From: Sycobia sp. Sy_11
Lineage: Eukaryota; Arthropoda; Insecta; Hymenoptera; Epichrysomallidae
DNA: 64,000 nt
Direction of reading: 5' to 3'
Assembly: GCA_018907035.1 (NCBI GenBank)
Contig: JACCIC010000027.1
Coordinates: 1,659,501 to 1,723,500 of the forward strand
Shown: positions 42,999 to 55,599 of the stretch, in pieces
Layout: each line of letters starts with the position of its first letter
How positions within the stretch are numbered: position 1 is the stretch's first letter
Translations under genes and position numbers: made by a program
Notes under the pieces: model-generated
Seen by the model: the letters and a program-made list of their open reading frames with translations, nothing else
What the model was told of the DNA's origin: nothing
Databases searched by the model: none

Positions 42999-43619
42999 CT
43001 AGTGGTCGCCTTGCTTCCCGTTTCCCGAACACTTCGAGCAGTTATAAGTATGGTGACCTAATTCACCACACTTATAACATTTTATCGGAGTGTCCGGACT
43101 CTTCTTCCTATTCGGTGGACGGCCCTCCGGAGCTTTGTTGGCACACTTCGGACTGATAGTTCTAGCAGACTTCTTCTTAGGGGGTATTCGATTCCGCCTC
43201 CCGGGTTGGTGGTTTGATTTCAAAGGCCCTCTTCTTTCTTGTACTGGTATCGGAATTCGATGACCCTGAGAAGTAGATGGTCTACAAGACGTTCCCATCT
43301 GCTCGAATTTTGATTCCATGCGAGCCAGTACTCTGAGCACTTCTGCCATGTCAGGATTGATCCTCTTTTCGTGATCAGGATTTTCCTGATGTACAGTTGC
43401 AGCTACTTTAGTTTTAGCCCGCTTGGAATTCAGCGATTTATATGCGGCTTCGCGCAAAATCACTTTATCCGGCGAAGGAGGAGTGTTATCGCATTTTTCA
43501 CATTCCAATGCAAATTCGCCTTCTCTTGATATTTGTAGGAATTCTTGAACATTATTAAAGGACTTCATTGATATCCTTCTTTGGATTTCGGGGCGCGCAT
43601 TGCGCAACAGTCTATCCAA
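42999..43619 (-). pseudogene. gag: Gypsy B gag C-terminus with zinc knuckle
   Basis: This 206-codon frame carries the CCHC knuckle CYKCGELGHHTYNC (C-x2-C-x4-H-x4-C) near its end, after a long basic, proline-rich region. Its N-terminal part (MDRLLRNARPEIQRRI, VQEFLQISREGEFALE) is the C-terminal capsid region. Confidence 0.85.
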
Positions 43620-43736
43620 TTGCTCTGTCTCAGAGAGATGTGGATTTCACCGATCAAATATCGAGAGACAAACGATATAATCACTCGAAGGTTCGTTGCC
43701 TCCTTGGGCTAGAGTTTCAGCCTCTCTAATCCATTT

Positions 43737-44703
43737 TCATTGATATTCTGGACAGGCTCCGTACCATATTTTTGCAGCGGTACGGACTTTACTCCAGGTG
43801 GTTATGCCTCTTTTTTTCAAGGCGTCGAGCCATAACACTGCCTTCCCCTTGAATATTTCGGAGAGCGCCTGAGTTAATTCTTGATCAGATATCTTTGAAC
43901 TTCTTTGGCGCTCTTCCATCTGCTTGAGGAATAATTCTAGGTCTTGATGGGAATCCTCGTATCGAATATCCCATTAATGGACCACAAGAGCTATATCTCT
44001 CTTGGAGCCCCCAATCACTTCTAGCTTATCACTGGGCAATCCTCCAGACAACGTAATCCTCGAAGTTTCTGATGGCTTGAGGGAGTTCCCTCCTTCCAAC
44101 CATGTTCACGGACTCGAGAACTTGATCGTGGCGTAGAAACACTACTGGCTGGAGGTTGCAGAGTAACCGATGATTGTTCCTGCACGGTGGATGCGTGACC
44201 CACAAATGTGTCTTATATTTGCACCTTCTTCCATGCAGGGTTGTTAGCCAGTCGTGTACTGCTGACCGGTGCGGAATGAATCTGCGACAGAGCAGATAAT
44301 TGATTTTTTATGACAGCAATTGCTTCTTCTAACCTCTTTGCTCGGAAGTCTTGTACTGCCATAAACCGTACAATATCTTCTATTGTACATGAAGGTAGAC
44401 TGCCAGGTGGGGAGCTAGCGATTGCGCTTGACGATGGGGGTGGGATCATCTGCCCCGACTGTTCTTGTGGGAAGAGTAGGCCTACTGCAGTCGTCTGTTC
44501 ATCCACGCTAGGCTGAATGGTCAGACCCACCCTCAAACGCAATCGAGAGGCTTCTAGATTCCATTGGACCTCTTTGTCTTGCTGCAATAACTCCCACGGA
44601 TGCCTCTCTTCTCCATCAGCTATAGAGTCTAGCCAAGATGGATCACCCTGAGCTATAATCCTTTCGATGAAGGATTTCCTTGCTGACTCGTGCTTAACCC
44701 ATT
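43737..44703 (-). pseudogene. gag: Gypsy B gag N-terminus and capsid
   Basis: From 44,703 the frame reads HESARKSFIERIIAQGDPSW and then the 124-codon frame 44,213-44,587, with a coiled-coil-like helix (FMAVQDFRAKRLEEAIAVIK). After two short broken frames, 43,737-43,919 holds a capsid segment, FKGKAVLWLDALKKRGITTW, typical of retrotransposon gag. The N-terminus is truncated at the element's end. Confidence 0.75.
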
Positions 44704-47700
44704 AACGTCCAAAACAGAGAAATCGTAACTTTGTTTTCAACCGTAAATCTATCACATACTCCACGGATATATTCATAGTAAACCTACTTTTTCTTAAGTA
44801 TTTTTTTCTCTATTTTCCATTTCTGGTATCAGACTTGCGAAATATTCGCTCAAAAATCCAATATGGCGGCGTTTACAAAAAACAAAAGGCAAAATTTCGA
44901 TACCTTTTTTTTTAAATCCAATTTCTGGTTGTGTTAACGTTGAGGACGGAACTTTATTTTTCAACTATGAGTGCATAAATGAGCTGTACTTTAAAATTCA
45001 GTTTGGTCCCGAATCCAGAAATTCAATATGGCGGCTAGAAAATGGCTCCTCAAGCGCAAAATTTTGCCCAAACTTTCACAAATTTTTTCCTCGAATATAA
45101 TGCATTCGATGAAAAAATAAATAAGATAAAAAGTGCTTAGAATCAATCAAAGAATATGTCTAAATTTTTTCCTGTGTTTTGAGCAACTTTTTTATTTTTG
45201 CCAATTGGCAATTTCTGACAAATTGGAAAAATTCATCGAATCGTCTCGAAAAAATTCAGATATACTTCTTGGTCAATTCTAAGCTTATTAATTCTATTCT
45301 ATTATAATTATTCTCTAGGTTTTTCTTATATAACACTTTGTTTTTTGAGTAAAAAATCAAAAACCAAAAGTTGCATAACTCAAATTTTTTAAGGTTTTAG
45401 ATTTTTTGATACCATGTACTCGCGAGTTTCCTCTATACTGCTTCATCTCTCTCTCTCTCTCTCACCTGCTCTCACTGTTTATTACCTGTCCATTTGCATG
45501 CATGTTATACGAGACCTAGCCGATAGCCTACTGATATACATGCAACTACCTACGTTGCCATAATTTTTTTTTATCAAATTTGCAATAAAAAATATCCTAT
45601 CGTCTAATCCTGACGGTATAGAATACGTATTCAAAATTTGAAGATGATCGGCTGATTTTTAGTAGTTTTGGTGCCTATAAAGGACATACGTACAGACATA
45701 CATTAGTTAATTTTATCAAAGTGATTTTGTTGTAATATAAATGTTTTTGTTAAATAGAGAAACATTACATATTAAATATAATACATTAACTATTCTAAGA
45801 CAAAATAAAGTTGTACATTCAAAATACATAAACATATAGTTATTGCAATTAGACTATCTATTTTTTTTTAGTTCTACATATTTGAAAGATGGAAGTTATT
45901 TAATTATAAACTTCAGACAAAGAACGCGTTCAATTAATTTTGTTTCTGAAAACATGCACATTAGTGAAAAGTACAAGATTTTTTAGGACATTCTTAAACA
46001 TAATGGTATTAATAACTGATGCAAATATCTTATTTATTTTTATAATTTTCAATTAATAAATAAATTGAACGATTGTATTACATTTAGTTTCTCTGGATAG
46101 TTTCTTTAATTTAAAATTTTATACATTTAAATACAAATTTTTTTAATTATATAAGTGGTTTATTCATATACCATTAGTAAACCGTTTATTCAAAATAAGT
46201 AATTTATATTTTAAAATACTGAAATGTTTAAATGCAGTAAAAATTTTTTTGACGTATGAAAACTAAAAATTTGTCTTAAGAAATTCGATTCTTCGTTTGA
46301 AAAATATTTATTGGCTGTAAAGAAATGTTTTTTTAAACATAATTTTTAAAAATTTTGTATAATTCAAACAAAATATAAAATAGAACTGTTAGTATCTTAA
46401 CTTATTAGACCGTCATTTTCGTAACCTTCAACTATGTAAACATACACTATATATTATATTGCAATAAAGAATAAATATATTTACATATTTTTCTTATGTA
46501 TTATATATATATTAAAATTTCTAATAGTATATGAGATTTTGATAGTTTCACGATTAATTTTTTACAATTGTTTTTAACAGTTCATGCTTGCTGTAAGATC
46601 GCTGCATTGTAAATGTCGCGGCAATTTCTTGATAATGTAGCATTGCTCTAAGGCTGTTGCAATCATACGGAGATCTAAATGCGGGCTCGCAGCAAGCTTG
46701 CTATCATAAAAATTTCTATGTGAGTACCATAACGGCGATCCTGGATAAACTTCCGAATAACAACCATAACGGATTTGTCGATTTTTTTCGGTTGCTGATT
46801 AAAATTATCGTAGTGACATTTGATGAAATTTAATTTTCATGTCAAAAACTATAAATGCATAGCCATTCGAACATACCTCAGGAAATAGTAAAATTAACAA
46901 AAAAAATTAACAAAAAACATTGTACATCTGATTAAAATACAGTTTTTTGTTACTTACTAACAGTATTTCTCAAGAAATATGTATATGAAGGTACTTGTGC
47001 TGAATATATGCGAGGAACCGTTTAGGGAACTCCGAGAGGGAATTGTTGAACTTTTGTCCAGAATTATTGTTTGCACTAGAAACAGTATAGAACAAACAAT
47101 ATATATTTTAATGAGCTCTAGGATTATGGTTTTAAATATGTTGCAACTTTTTTTTGTTTTTTAAAAGAAATTCAAGAAACTATGACCTTTATAGAATTTT
47201 CGTGGATTTAGGAATAAATATTTACTTTCTGTCTAAAGCTGTTACGATATTCGTAATGAGCTCCCTCAAAATCATAAATGTCCAGATAAATAGGGCGGGA
47301 AGACCTTCTCGAGACTAAATGAAGACAGCCACACCACTCACAATGTTTCACGGGGCCCTGAGGTAGGATTCTTGACTTTTTTTGCAGAAATATCATAGTT
47401 AAAATTATCTATAGGTAATATATTTTTATACATAGAGTATTTTTTATACATACATTAATTAACTATTCGATAAGTCGATTACGTTACTAAATGGTCACTG
47501 AATTGAAAAAATACAACTAAAATAAAACTATTACTAAAACGAGTCACATTGAAGTTATTTGATTTATATTTTGAATTTGAATGCTCTTTAACCTGAGAAA
47601 AGTATAGTAGAAAATTGTTTTAATAATTTTTTAAAATATTTTATAATTATTATAATGTGATTTTATTTTAACAAATAAAATTTACTTTTCAAGAGCAATT

Positions 47701-48184
47701 TCGTCCAAGTAGTTTTTTTAACAGTAATTGTAATTCGTAGAAAACTCGTAATTGTAAATTGTAATTTTACATTGTAGCTTCTGAACCAAAATTTAATTAC
47801 ATAGTTTTAAGGTTTTGCCATTTATAAAACTAATAAATGATTAAGATTATTTATTAGGACCACTTTAATTAAAACAATAGTTGGTCATGTACAAACTATC
47901 TAGAAAAAATCATTTGAAATTTACCAGGAAATTATAATTTTCAATATTCGAATTTTTTGTTAGTGTAATAGACGAAGTTGAAATTTTGCAAAATGAATTT
48001 CTTAAAAAAATTACAAATAAATTTGTATTTAATTCGTTCTTATGTATTTCTGTGTAAGCAGATTCATGTAGGTGACAGTCATAAACTTATAATTTGCTTT
48101 ATTTTCTGTGAACAACTGAATAATAAGGCTACAATTTTATAAAAACAAGGTTTTATTTGATAACATAATTTACATTGTAGTAAA
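44704..48184. other. AT-rich gene-free DNA
   Basis: 44,704-45,700 is AT-rich with two CAATATGGCGGC segments (44,859 and 45,025) and a CT patch (45,447-45,465). Beyond that no frame longer than 62 codons appears, and none is convincing. A GGATAAACTTCCGAATAACA segment (46,741) resembles 36,515. Confidence 0.5.
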
Positions 48185-48415
48185 CACTGAAAAAAAGCTT
48201 AAATGCAAATGAGTCAATTTCGTAAAAATAAAATTATTTTGATTTCAATTATATACTTTTAATTCAACAAGTATTCATTTAAATTCTATTTATTTAAAAC
48301 AAAAACATATATATTTAAAACGAACGAATATTTTATAATTTTGAAAGCATCGACGGTTTGAAAAAAACAGTTAAGTTTATTTGAAGAGCAAAAAATATTT
48401 GTTACGTTACAAATA
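48185..48415 (-). repeat. Dispersed repeat, inverted copy
   Basis: Read on the minus strand from about 48,415 it gives ATTTGTAACGTAACAAATAT, then TTTTTTGCTCTTCAAATAAA, and later GAAATTGACTCATTTGCATT. It is the same family as 11,958 and 12,301. A weaker relative may lie at 49,938-50,110. Confidence 0.6.
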
Positions 48416-48869
48416 CCTAAATAATTATGGTTTACATAAATTAATTATCTAAAAACATGTATTATATTTTTATATTATTTAATATATTTTTATATTATTC
48501 TACTTACATTATCATATCGTTCAATTTTTTAAAGAATTATTTACACTGTATTACACTGTATATATGTACCATAAAGATCTCAGTTATATACAACTTTACA
48601 AAATATATAACCAAAATTATATTATAATAAATTAATATCATGCATTTTTTTAGAAGATTCAATATTTATACAAACTATGTTAAGTCATATATAAAATATA
48701 ATATACGAGTTATATTAAAATTATAAATTAAAGGAAATTATAAGGTTTATAATAATAAAATATGCGATGAATAATTTGTAATTAGGATTGTTTAGGTTAA
48801 GTGGAATTTTATAGTTTGCTTATAATTTTAATTATATTTTATATGACTAATTACTTTGTAAGAATAGAG

Positions 48870-49340
48870 CTTGTGGTGGCATCTGTGTGGGAAAGAGAGA
48901 ACCATTAGAAATCACTCCCTGTTGAGTAGGACCGTCACTGAACTGGGACTTACCTTCCACAGATAGAAATAAGGGCTACTGATTGGCTATAGAAAACCTA
49001 TAAAACGCCATTACTAATTGGGGAACAAATAAGAAAAAGAAACAGAAAAAAATCTTTGGGCCCTGCCCAGAGAAGGAGGGTCCATGGACTTTAAAAAGGG
49101 CAGATTTTGTCCTTCGGAGGCATTCATTCTCGTTTTTTTTCAAGTATTTTCTATATTTTATTGATTGAGCTAAGAAGAAAGCAAAATGAAAAATAATTTG
49201 AGTACAAAACAAAGTATTTAATCATTTCTTTTTTTTATTTTTAACTAGACCTAATCCTCTCCGGGGAAGTGATCGGTTTTGCTTTAAAAAGGAAGGACTA
49301 CACATGCCCCATACCCTTCTACTAAATCTGATTTATAGAA
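48870..49340 (+). promoter_or_regulatory. Promoter-like block, related to 10.5 kb
   Basis: The block carries GAGAGAACCA, GATTGGCT, CCTATAAAACGCC and a second TATA-like CTTTAAAAAGGG, followed by TTCGGAGGCATTCATTCTCG (initiator-like). Order and spacing parallel 10,475-11,340. It could be an old LTR promoter. No coding exon is tied to it. Confidence 0.25.
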
Positions 49341-50411
49341 CGGAAATAAATTGAACGGTTGAGGCAGATGTAAAGTCTTTCTCGTAAGAGAAGCAGTTTA
49401 TACCAAATTAAAGCCACTGAGCTCCAATTTATATAAAAGGAAAGAATAGGCATACGTACACTTTTAATGCAAGTGGAAATCACGCACGACAGCACACAGA
49501 GACTCGAGCTATTTGAGGAAACTCAAGGTTCATAGGCAAACATAAAAAAATAGGGGTACAATATAGCTCGTGTGACAGAGGGGTACTGACTGCGACATCG
49601 CAAAATAGTTTTATTAAAATATTTATTCATTGAAATTTTATATTTAAATCTTTGTGCTTCGTTTAATAAAATCGAAGAAATGTTTATTAGTTTTTAACAG
49701 TTCGTTGAGTATAATCAAATAAATATATTTCACCTTCTGATAAATCTTTGCAATTGTTCATATTGAATAGCTTTTCCAAAAATTGAATATATTTGTTAAA
49801 ATTGAGTATATATAGTGTTTCAAATATTTATTTATTTAACTTTATTTTTTACTTATATTTAGTTCCGTTTAGCAAAATTCAAGAAATATTTATTAATTTT
49901 CAATAATTTACTTAGTGTAATGTAATAAATATATGTTTGCTATTCAAATAAACTTAATTGTTTGTTTCAAATATATGGTATACTCCAAATTAAAAAAACT
50001 TCATTCGTGTTAAATATGTATGTTTCTGTTTTATACATAAATTTAAATAAATATTTGTTATTTTCTAATGACTATTGAATTAATTTTAAAGAATTTAATT
50101 TACTTTAAATAAATATTTGTTTGATTCAAATAATCTGTTTTCTGAAATGGATTTTTTGAATTTATACAAATTTACTTCTCAGTGAGATAGTAAAATAATG
50201 TAAATTATATTCTTTAGTGAATTGATTGATATAATGTAAATAGCAATGAAATAAAATTTATTATATAAAAATGTAATGCTTATTATTAGATAAATATTTT
50301 ACAGAAAGTATAATTTTCTATATCAACATAGTCTTATTATTAACGTCAACACAATCTTATTAATCAATGTAGTCTTATTATTAGTTTAAACTCAAAATTT
50401 TAAGAAAATGC

Positions 50412-50448
<37 letters not shown>

Positions 50449-50859
50449 CCTATTTTCTTAAAAATTTGGCAGCGGGGTGTAATAAATTTGATCCACTGGT
50501 GTCGACGAAGAAATTCTTTCAGTGTGTATACCTTTTCGTAGCCCGATTCGATACCACGATCATTGACAGGCAACGAATTTAAAATTATAAGAAAATACGT
50601 ATATATTTAAATGCATACATACACACGCGCAAATAGTTACACACAAGTAAGTCTATACACACTTAACAAATTTCGACACCAATTAATCCCTTTTATTGCA
50701 TCTATTGTTTTGCTGCCCCCCTGTTGAACAGCCGTCTCACGCTCGATCGCACAAGTTCGAAAACCAACATATGGAATATTGCACGAACGGAGTACCGACG
50801 CTCACCGCCGTAGCACTGAGTGTCAAAATATTACTGCAATGTCTAACATGTGCATCGGC
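49341..50859. other. AT-rich gene-free DNA
   Basis: This is AT-rich. It contains a short tandem of CAATGTAGTCTTATTATTA-like units (50,326-50,390) and a (TA)n at 50,413-50,443. 50,450-50,860 is mixed in composition, with nothing recognised. Confidence 0.5.
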
Positions 50860-51470
50860 GATCTCCCCTTAGTATCTCTGCTGATACCTATCGTCATTCA
50901 GCACAGCGTCTAATTTCTCGTCCTGAATACTTTTTGGCTTTCAAAGTATTTTTTAACTTCAAAATCACCACTTTTGAACCGTTTAAACCATTCACGGTAA
51001 GTCGATGTACCAATACATTGCGCCTCATAAGTTTCCGAAAGCAAACGATAGGTCTCAGTTACACTTTTCCTCATATTAAAGAATAGAAGCAGCGCTTTCC
51101 GCCATTGATGTGCAAATTTGGCTGGGAATTTGCGATGATTTTGCTCGATAAAATAAACGAAAGCGAAAGAAATGCTCAAATATAATGTTGCAAATCTGTT
51201 GACAGATATACAACCAACAATTAGAACACGTGAGGTCTGATATTTCTGCCTAGGACGCCACCAGTGACGCCATCTTTTGACAAACACTGGAAACTTACTT
51301 GTAGATTTAATACATACATACTGTAATACGTACGGGGTAGTTTTAAATTTACTTTACGTTTAATTCTGAATTTGTATGTATTAACAACCTCTTGGAAATA
51401 TAAAAGGGAGAGCAATGGAAAATGACAGAGTAAAGAGAGAGAGAGAGGTTGGGCGGATAACGAGATATAC
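50860..51470 (-). mobile_element. mariner-type remnant (family shared with 38.6 kb)
   Basis: The minus strand repeats the leading block of 38,560 and then encodes KSVTETYRLLSETYEAQCIG, YREWFKRFKSGDFEV and SQKVFRTRN. These belong to the DNA-binding half of a mariner transposase. The catalytic half is absent. Confidence 0.75.
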
Positions 51471-52522
51471 ATTTTTTTGCAAAAGTTAGCAAATCTAATG
51501 AACGAAACTATTATAGGAGTGTCTAAAGAGGAAATTCTACGTGATATGCGCAAATGTTTTAAAAAAATTAAATCAACTACATTTATTCTCAACCGAACAG
51601 AGATCACTATACAGAAGTCAAAGTGTCTAAAGTGGAGGATTAAATTTTATTCTCAGTATAATGGTAATATCACTGTGAAGTTTACGACTTAAGTGACACT
51701 ATCTGGTATAATTATCGTCGGCATTTGGTGTTCGAGTATTTGAAAGTAGCATTTTGAATTACGTAGGCACTATCAATTTTTTGGAGAGCAATAGAGATGC
51801 CATAATTGTTGATAAAAGTTTCTTAATAGAAAATGAATGCTTTGTTAAAGGAATAAAATTAATTCCACCACCTTTTTTAATAAATAAACAGTAATTGAAC
51901 AAAGTTGAGGCACTTATAAATATAGAGCTTCATTGTGCAAGAGTACATATCCAACGAATGAATCAACGTATCAGTTAGTTCTTAATTTTCAGTCATAAAT
52001 ACCTATAGTATATAATCGATTACATAGAAGATGTATTTTCGATTTGCTGTAGACTAGTTAATCTTAGAAGTCTAATTCTAGGAGATGAAAAATTTTAATT
52101 TACAAATTGTTTTTCATTATTTATTAATGAATTTTAAATTATATTTCAAGTAATGTATAAAAAGAAAAAGTAATATTCAAAATTAAGACATTAAAATATA
52201 TAAAAGTACACAAATTCAAATAAAATGTTTTTTTGATTACGTAATGTAAATATAATAATTTCATATTAAAATAATATCACATTACTTAATATAGTAACAT
52301 AATACATCTACAGTACTTAATAATAGTACATCTACAGTACTTAGTATCATTAATAATTATTATACTCGTTAATAAATAATAAATTCATTTATTTTAAACA
52401 AAATTTAAATATTATTAATTAAGAAGAAATTCACCAGTCCCGTTATACTTAACAACAACCCTTCTTTTAAATATTTTATTACAAATTGATGTATTAATAA
52501 ATAAATGATAAATATAATAATA
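51471..52522. other. No confirmed gene
   Basis: At 51,477-51,692 a 71-codon plus frame (LANLMNETIIGVSKEEILRD) has a plausible composition but no recognisable family. It may be an element-encoded or random frame. 51,700-52,520 is AT-rich. Confidence 0.4.
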
Positions 52523-53402
52523 CCATGTGGTCAAATTTGTCCCGGGCTGGCGCATTAAAACTCCGCACGCAAACTGAATCAGTAAAATTTTTTTCCCATA
52601 TTGATACAACCTTTCTTGATGTCCGTGTGAGCTTGAGTGCCATATCTCCATTAGTGTGTGTTTATCAGCTGTTTGTTTACGATGCAAAAAGTTTGTCTCG
52701 CGATATTAACTATAAAAAAAGTTGATCAACGAGTTTGCTTGAAATTTTGTGTTTCCCATGGAATTACGACCACGGAATCCTTGAAAATGTTGCAGACGTG
52801 TTTTGCGGAGTCTACTTTATCGCGAAAGCAAGTATTGGAGTCGCACAACGCATTCAGTGAAGGTTGTGATGTCGTCGAAAACTTGCTTCATGCAAGTTGC
52901 CCATCCACCGAAAATCAAGGTGATGCTCATTGTTTTTTTTCGATTACCATGGTGGTTCACCAGGAAATCGTTCTAGGAGGACAAATGGTCAATAAGGAGT
53001 ACTACTTGACCCTTTTGAGGCGTCTACGTAAAGCAATTCATCGTAAATACCGGATCTGTGAGCAGACAATTCATGGTTTTTTCACCACGATAATACGCCG
53101 GCAAATTCCAGCACAATTGCGTCTGATTTTTTTGGCCAAACACGAAATCAAAGTCATCGTTCAGCCACCGTATTCGCCAGATTGGGCTCCCTGTGACTTT
53201 TTTCTATTTTCGAAACTCAAAAATCCGCTTAGGGGAACGCACCATGAGTCTATAGTCAATATCGCCAGACAAACTTTTTGCGTTGTTAACAAACAGCTGA
53301 CAAACACACACTAATGGAATTTCACACGGACATCAAGAAAGCTTGTATCAATATAGGAAAAGAGTTTAAATGTACTAATACGGGTTAAATTTGATCATAT
53401 GG
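52523..53402 (+). mobile_element. mariner-type element with long terminal repeats, deleted
   Basis: Both ends read CCAT[G/A]TG[G/A]TCAAATTT from the outside. TA flanks each side (52,521-52,522 and 53,403-53,404), which is a clean TA target-site duplication. The arms match over about 150 bases, including CTTTCTTGATGTCCGTGTGA and CATTAGTGTGTGTTTATCAGCTGTTTG. Length is 880 bases. The transposase inside is incomplete. Confidence 0.88.
52658..53314 (+). pseudogene. mariner transposase remnant
   Basis: The frame opens in the left arm and then gives DQRVCLKFCVSHGITTTESL (first helix-turn-helix). Next comes a shortened central part with VNKEYYLTLLRRLRKAIHRK and finally VIVQPPYSPDWAPCDFFLFS, containing the third catalytic Asp. 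The second catalytic segment (HHDNTPA) is only readable in another frame near 53,085. The first (GDE) segment and its surroundings are deleted. It is frameshifted and deleted, hence inactive. Confidence 0.85.
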
Positions 53403-53620
53403 TATATCATCGGAGCTGAAAGGAGAGGAAGCAAGGTAAGATTGTGGAAAAAATTAGGAGGATCCTACGGTATGATAGAGTTAATTACAAATTAACTTCA
53501 TCCGTTAGGAGTATCGTTGAAAAATGTATTCAGCAGATTGAAATAATTATTCAATATACAGAGTAATATTATTTTCAGCAACCTACCTTTGAAATACGAA
53601 GAATCATATATGTAATATAT

Positions 53621-54035
53621 ACACCATGTCCCAGATATAACTGCTCGTATAAGCGGTACGGTATCGGCAAGGAAAAGTTATGTGTAAATATTAATATTCG
53701 TGTAGGTCCATTTTTTATAGTTTTTGCAATACGGGCCCATGCCTGTGAGCTAATCAGAGGTCAGAGAACTGGGTCATCGCCTGGAAGCGAGAAAAAGGAG
53801 GCCAAACGAAGGGAAACGAGGCGAAGTCAAGCGAACGCGGCAAAGATCAGTACTTGTTATTTTTCCTGTCTATTGTCAACGTTCGCATAACTGCTTGGAT
53901 ATACGGACGCATTGACTAAACGAATAAAGATTATGTTTCTTCGTCTACAACGGACCTACCCATATTTTTTGTCCAGCTACTCTTTTTAATAACAGCCCAC
54001 TCCACTGCACTGGAATTAATGAAGAAAAGGCGGGT
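53621..54035 (+). repeat. Dispersed repeat, also at 26.27 kb
   Basis: This starts ACACCATGTCCCAGATATAA and ends near TAATGAAGAAAAGGCGG. It parallels 26,268-26,700 in the same orientation. The palindromic part found after the other copy is not present here. Confidence 0.8.
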
Positions 54036-55560
54036 ATTTTGCAGGCGTGGACTGTTTTACTCTCATATATCATATAAGATAAATGCTAAAATTGCCCCGC
54101 AGTTCGACAAGCCTTTTATTATCTCAGGGAGTATATAATTATATAGTTCGGAGAGTTCAAACGGTGGATCAGCTATTACACGAATGAGGTCAGTAAACAG
54201 TGTTTCGACCAATTTATAATTATAATACTATTGCGATCATCATTTAACCTTTATGCCCTATGTCTGTTAGTACTTGAAATCGTGGGCTAAAATGAGGCGG
54301 GCGATATTATTGTTTGGTCTGTGTTCAAAAATCATTCACCTTATTAAAAATCATTCTTATTTAAGTTTAATAATTAAATAAGGAAAAGCTATAAGATTAC
54401 CCTCGAAAACTGAGATTTATGATAAGCTACGATATTATATTTGATATAATGAATTCTATCACTTTAAAGATGTGATAAAAAATAAAGTTTTTTTATAACA
54501 AAAATATATAAATATATAATAGAAGAGTATAATTAAACGTATGCTTTCATAAGTCATATATATTGTTATTCGTCATTGAAATAAAATATAATAAATTTAA
54601 GTTTTTTAAATTATGGCATCAACTTATTAAAATTCTACATTATTTGCAAGCGTTCATAACATCAACAAAGCAAACATTATTATTTATTTATTTGGCCAAT
54701 AACTTTATTATAAACAGAGTACTATTTCAATATTTTCCTGTGTCCTTTTCTTATGCCCCCCCCCCAGATTTTCCTAATTAAATTTTATTATAAATTCGTT
54801 TAATAAATAATTAATATCTGAGCATGTAATGATTCTTTCGAAATAAATTCTTATTATGAGCAATTAAATTGTAATAGTATTGAAATATACTCGAAGTATC
54901 TTATTATTCAGATGTATGAAAGGATTAGTATAGTATGATAAACAGTTTTTGGGTCTATAAGGCACATTAACGATCTAAGTAGAATTCGCTCGCATGTTTT
55001 CTTAGTATATATCAGGTAATTTTTATTAAAGTGTAAACCTGTTGTTAACAAAGGCTAATCTGACTTACCCCACTAGTAAATTCACCGAATTAATGTTCTT
55101 GTCAAGAAACCATGTTGTTATCAAACCAATTCAATGATAAAATGCTATTAAATACAATATTGTAACGCAAAACAGGATGCTTTCTTCAAAACGAATCTAG
55201 TAAGAGATTAGATTTTCGTGAACAAGGTGATGGAGTAATCGCACTAGTTACATCTGAAAAAGATGAAGAAAACACTTTCTAACACTTTCTAATCAGAGGT
55301 GTCATGGGGAAGATCGAGCCGCCGAAATTTTTCTTTTCGAAGGTTAATATCTAATAAAATGATAGATTTTTCTGAAAGAATAGAAGCAGATCTAGAACTG
55401 ATATACATATGAGCTTATTGATTACAACTGGCTATGTCGTAATTAGCTGAAATCATAAATTTGGATGAAGAAATGAATTTCCAGTATTTAAAAGTATCAC
55501 TTGATAAAATCAAGAGACAAGTTCTCTCTCCTCATATTTGATCCAAATGATCTAATTGCT
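54036..55560. other. AT-rich gene-free DNA
   Basis: No recognisable gene. 55,100-55,560 has mixed composition with short frames, for example around GAAAAGATGAAGAAAACACT. It may be decayed copia sequence, but nothing can be shown. The C9 run at 54,758-54,766 is a homopolymer. Confidence 0.45.
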
Positions 55561-55599
55561 ATATATAATTGACAGGATGATTCGGTTTTAAATGAATAA

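Larger units (their letters stand above)
41589..44703 (-). mobile_element. Ty3/gypsy element (family B), no LTRs
   Basis: This is a minus-strand gag-pol remnant with gag (42,999-44,703), protease (42,440-42,973) and RT (41,589-42,401). It ends within the RT thumb, so RNase H, integrase and the 3' LTR are missing. The gag start is also cut at about 44,703. It differs in sequence from gypsy A and from the plus-strand element. Breaks are few (some frameshifts and a handful of stops), which suggests moderate age. Confidence 0.9.

Noticed and set aside
51477..51692. 71-codon plus frame as a host gene
   Set aside because: Reasonable composition but no recognisable family, no splice or promoter context, and it lies next to mariner debris. 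Left as unconfirmed.
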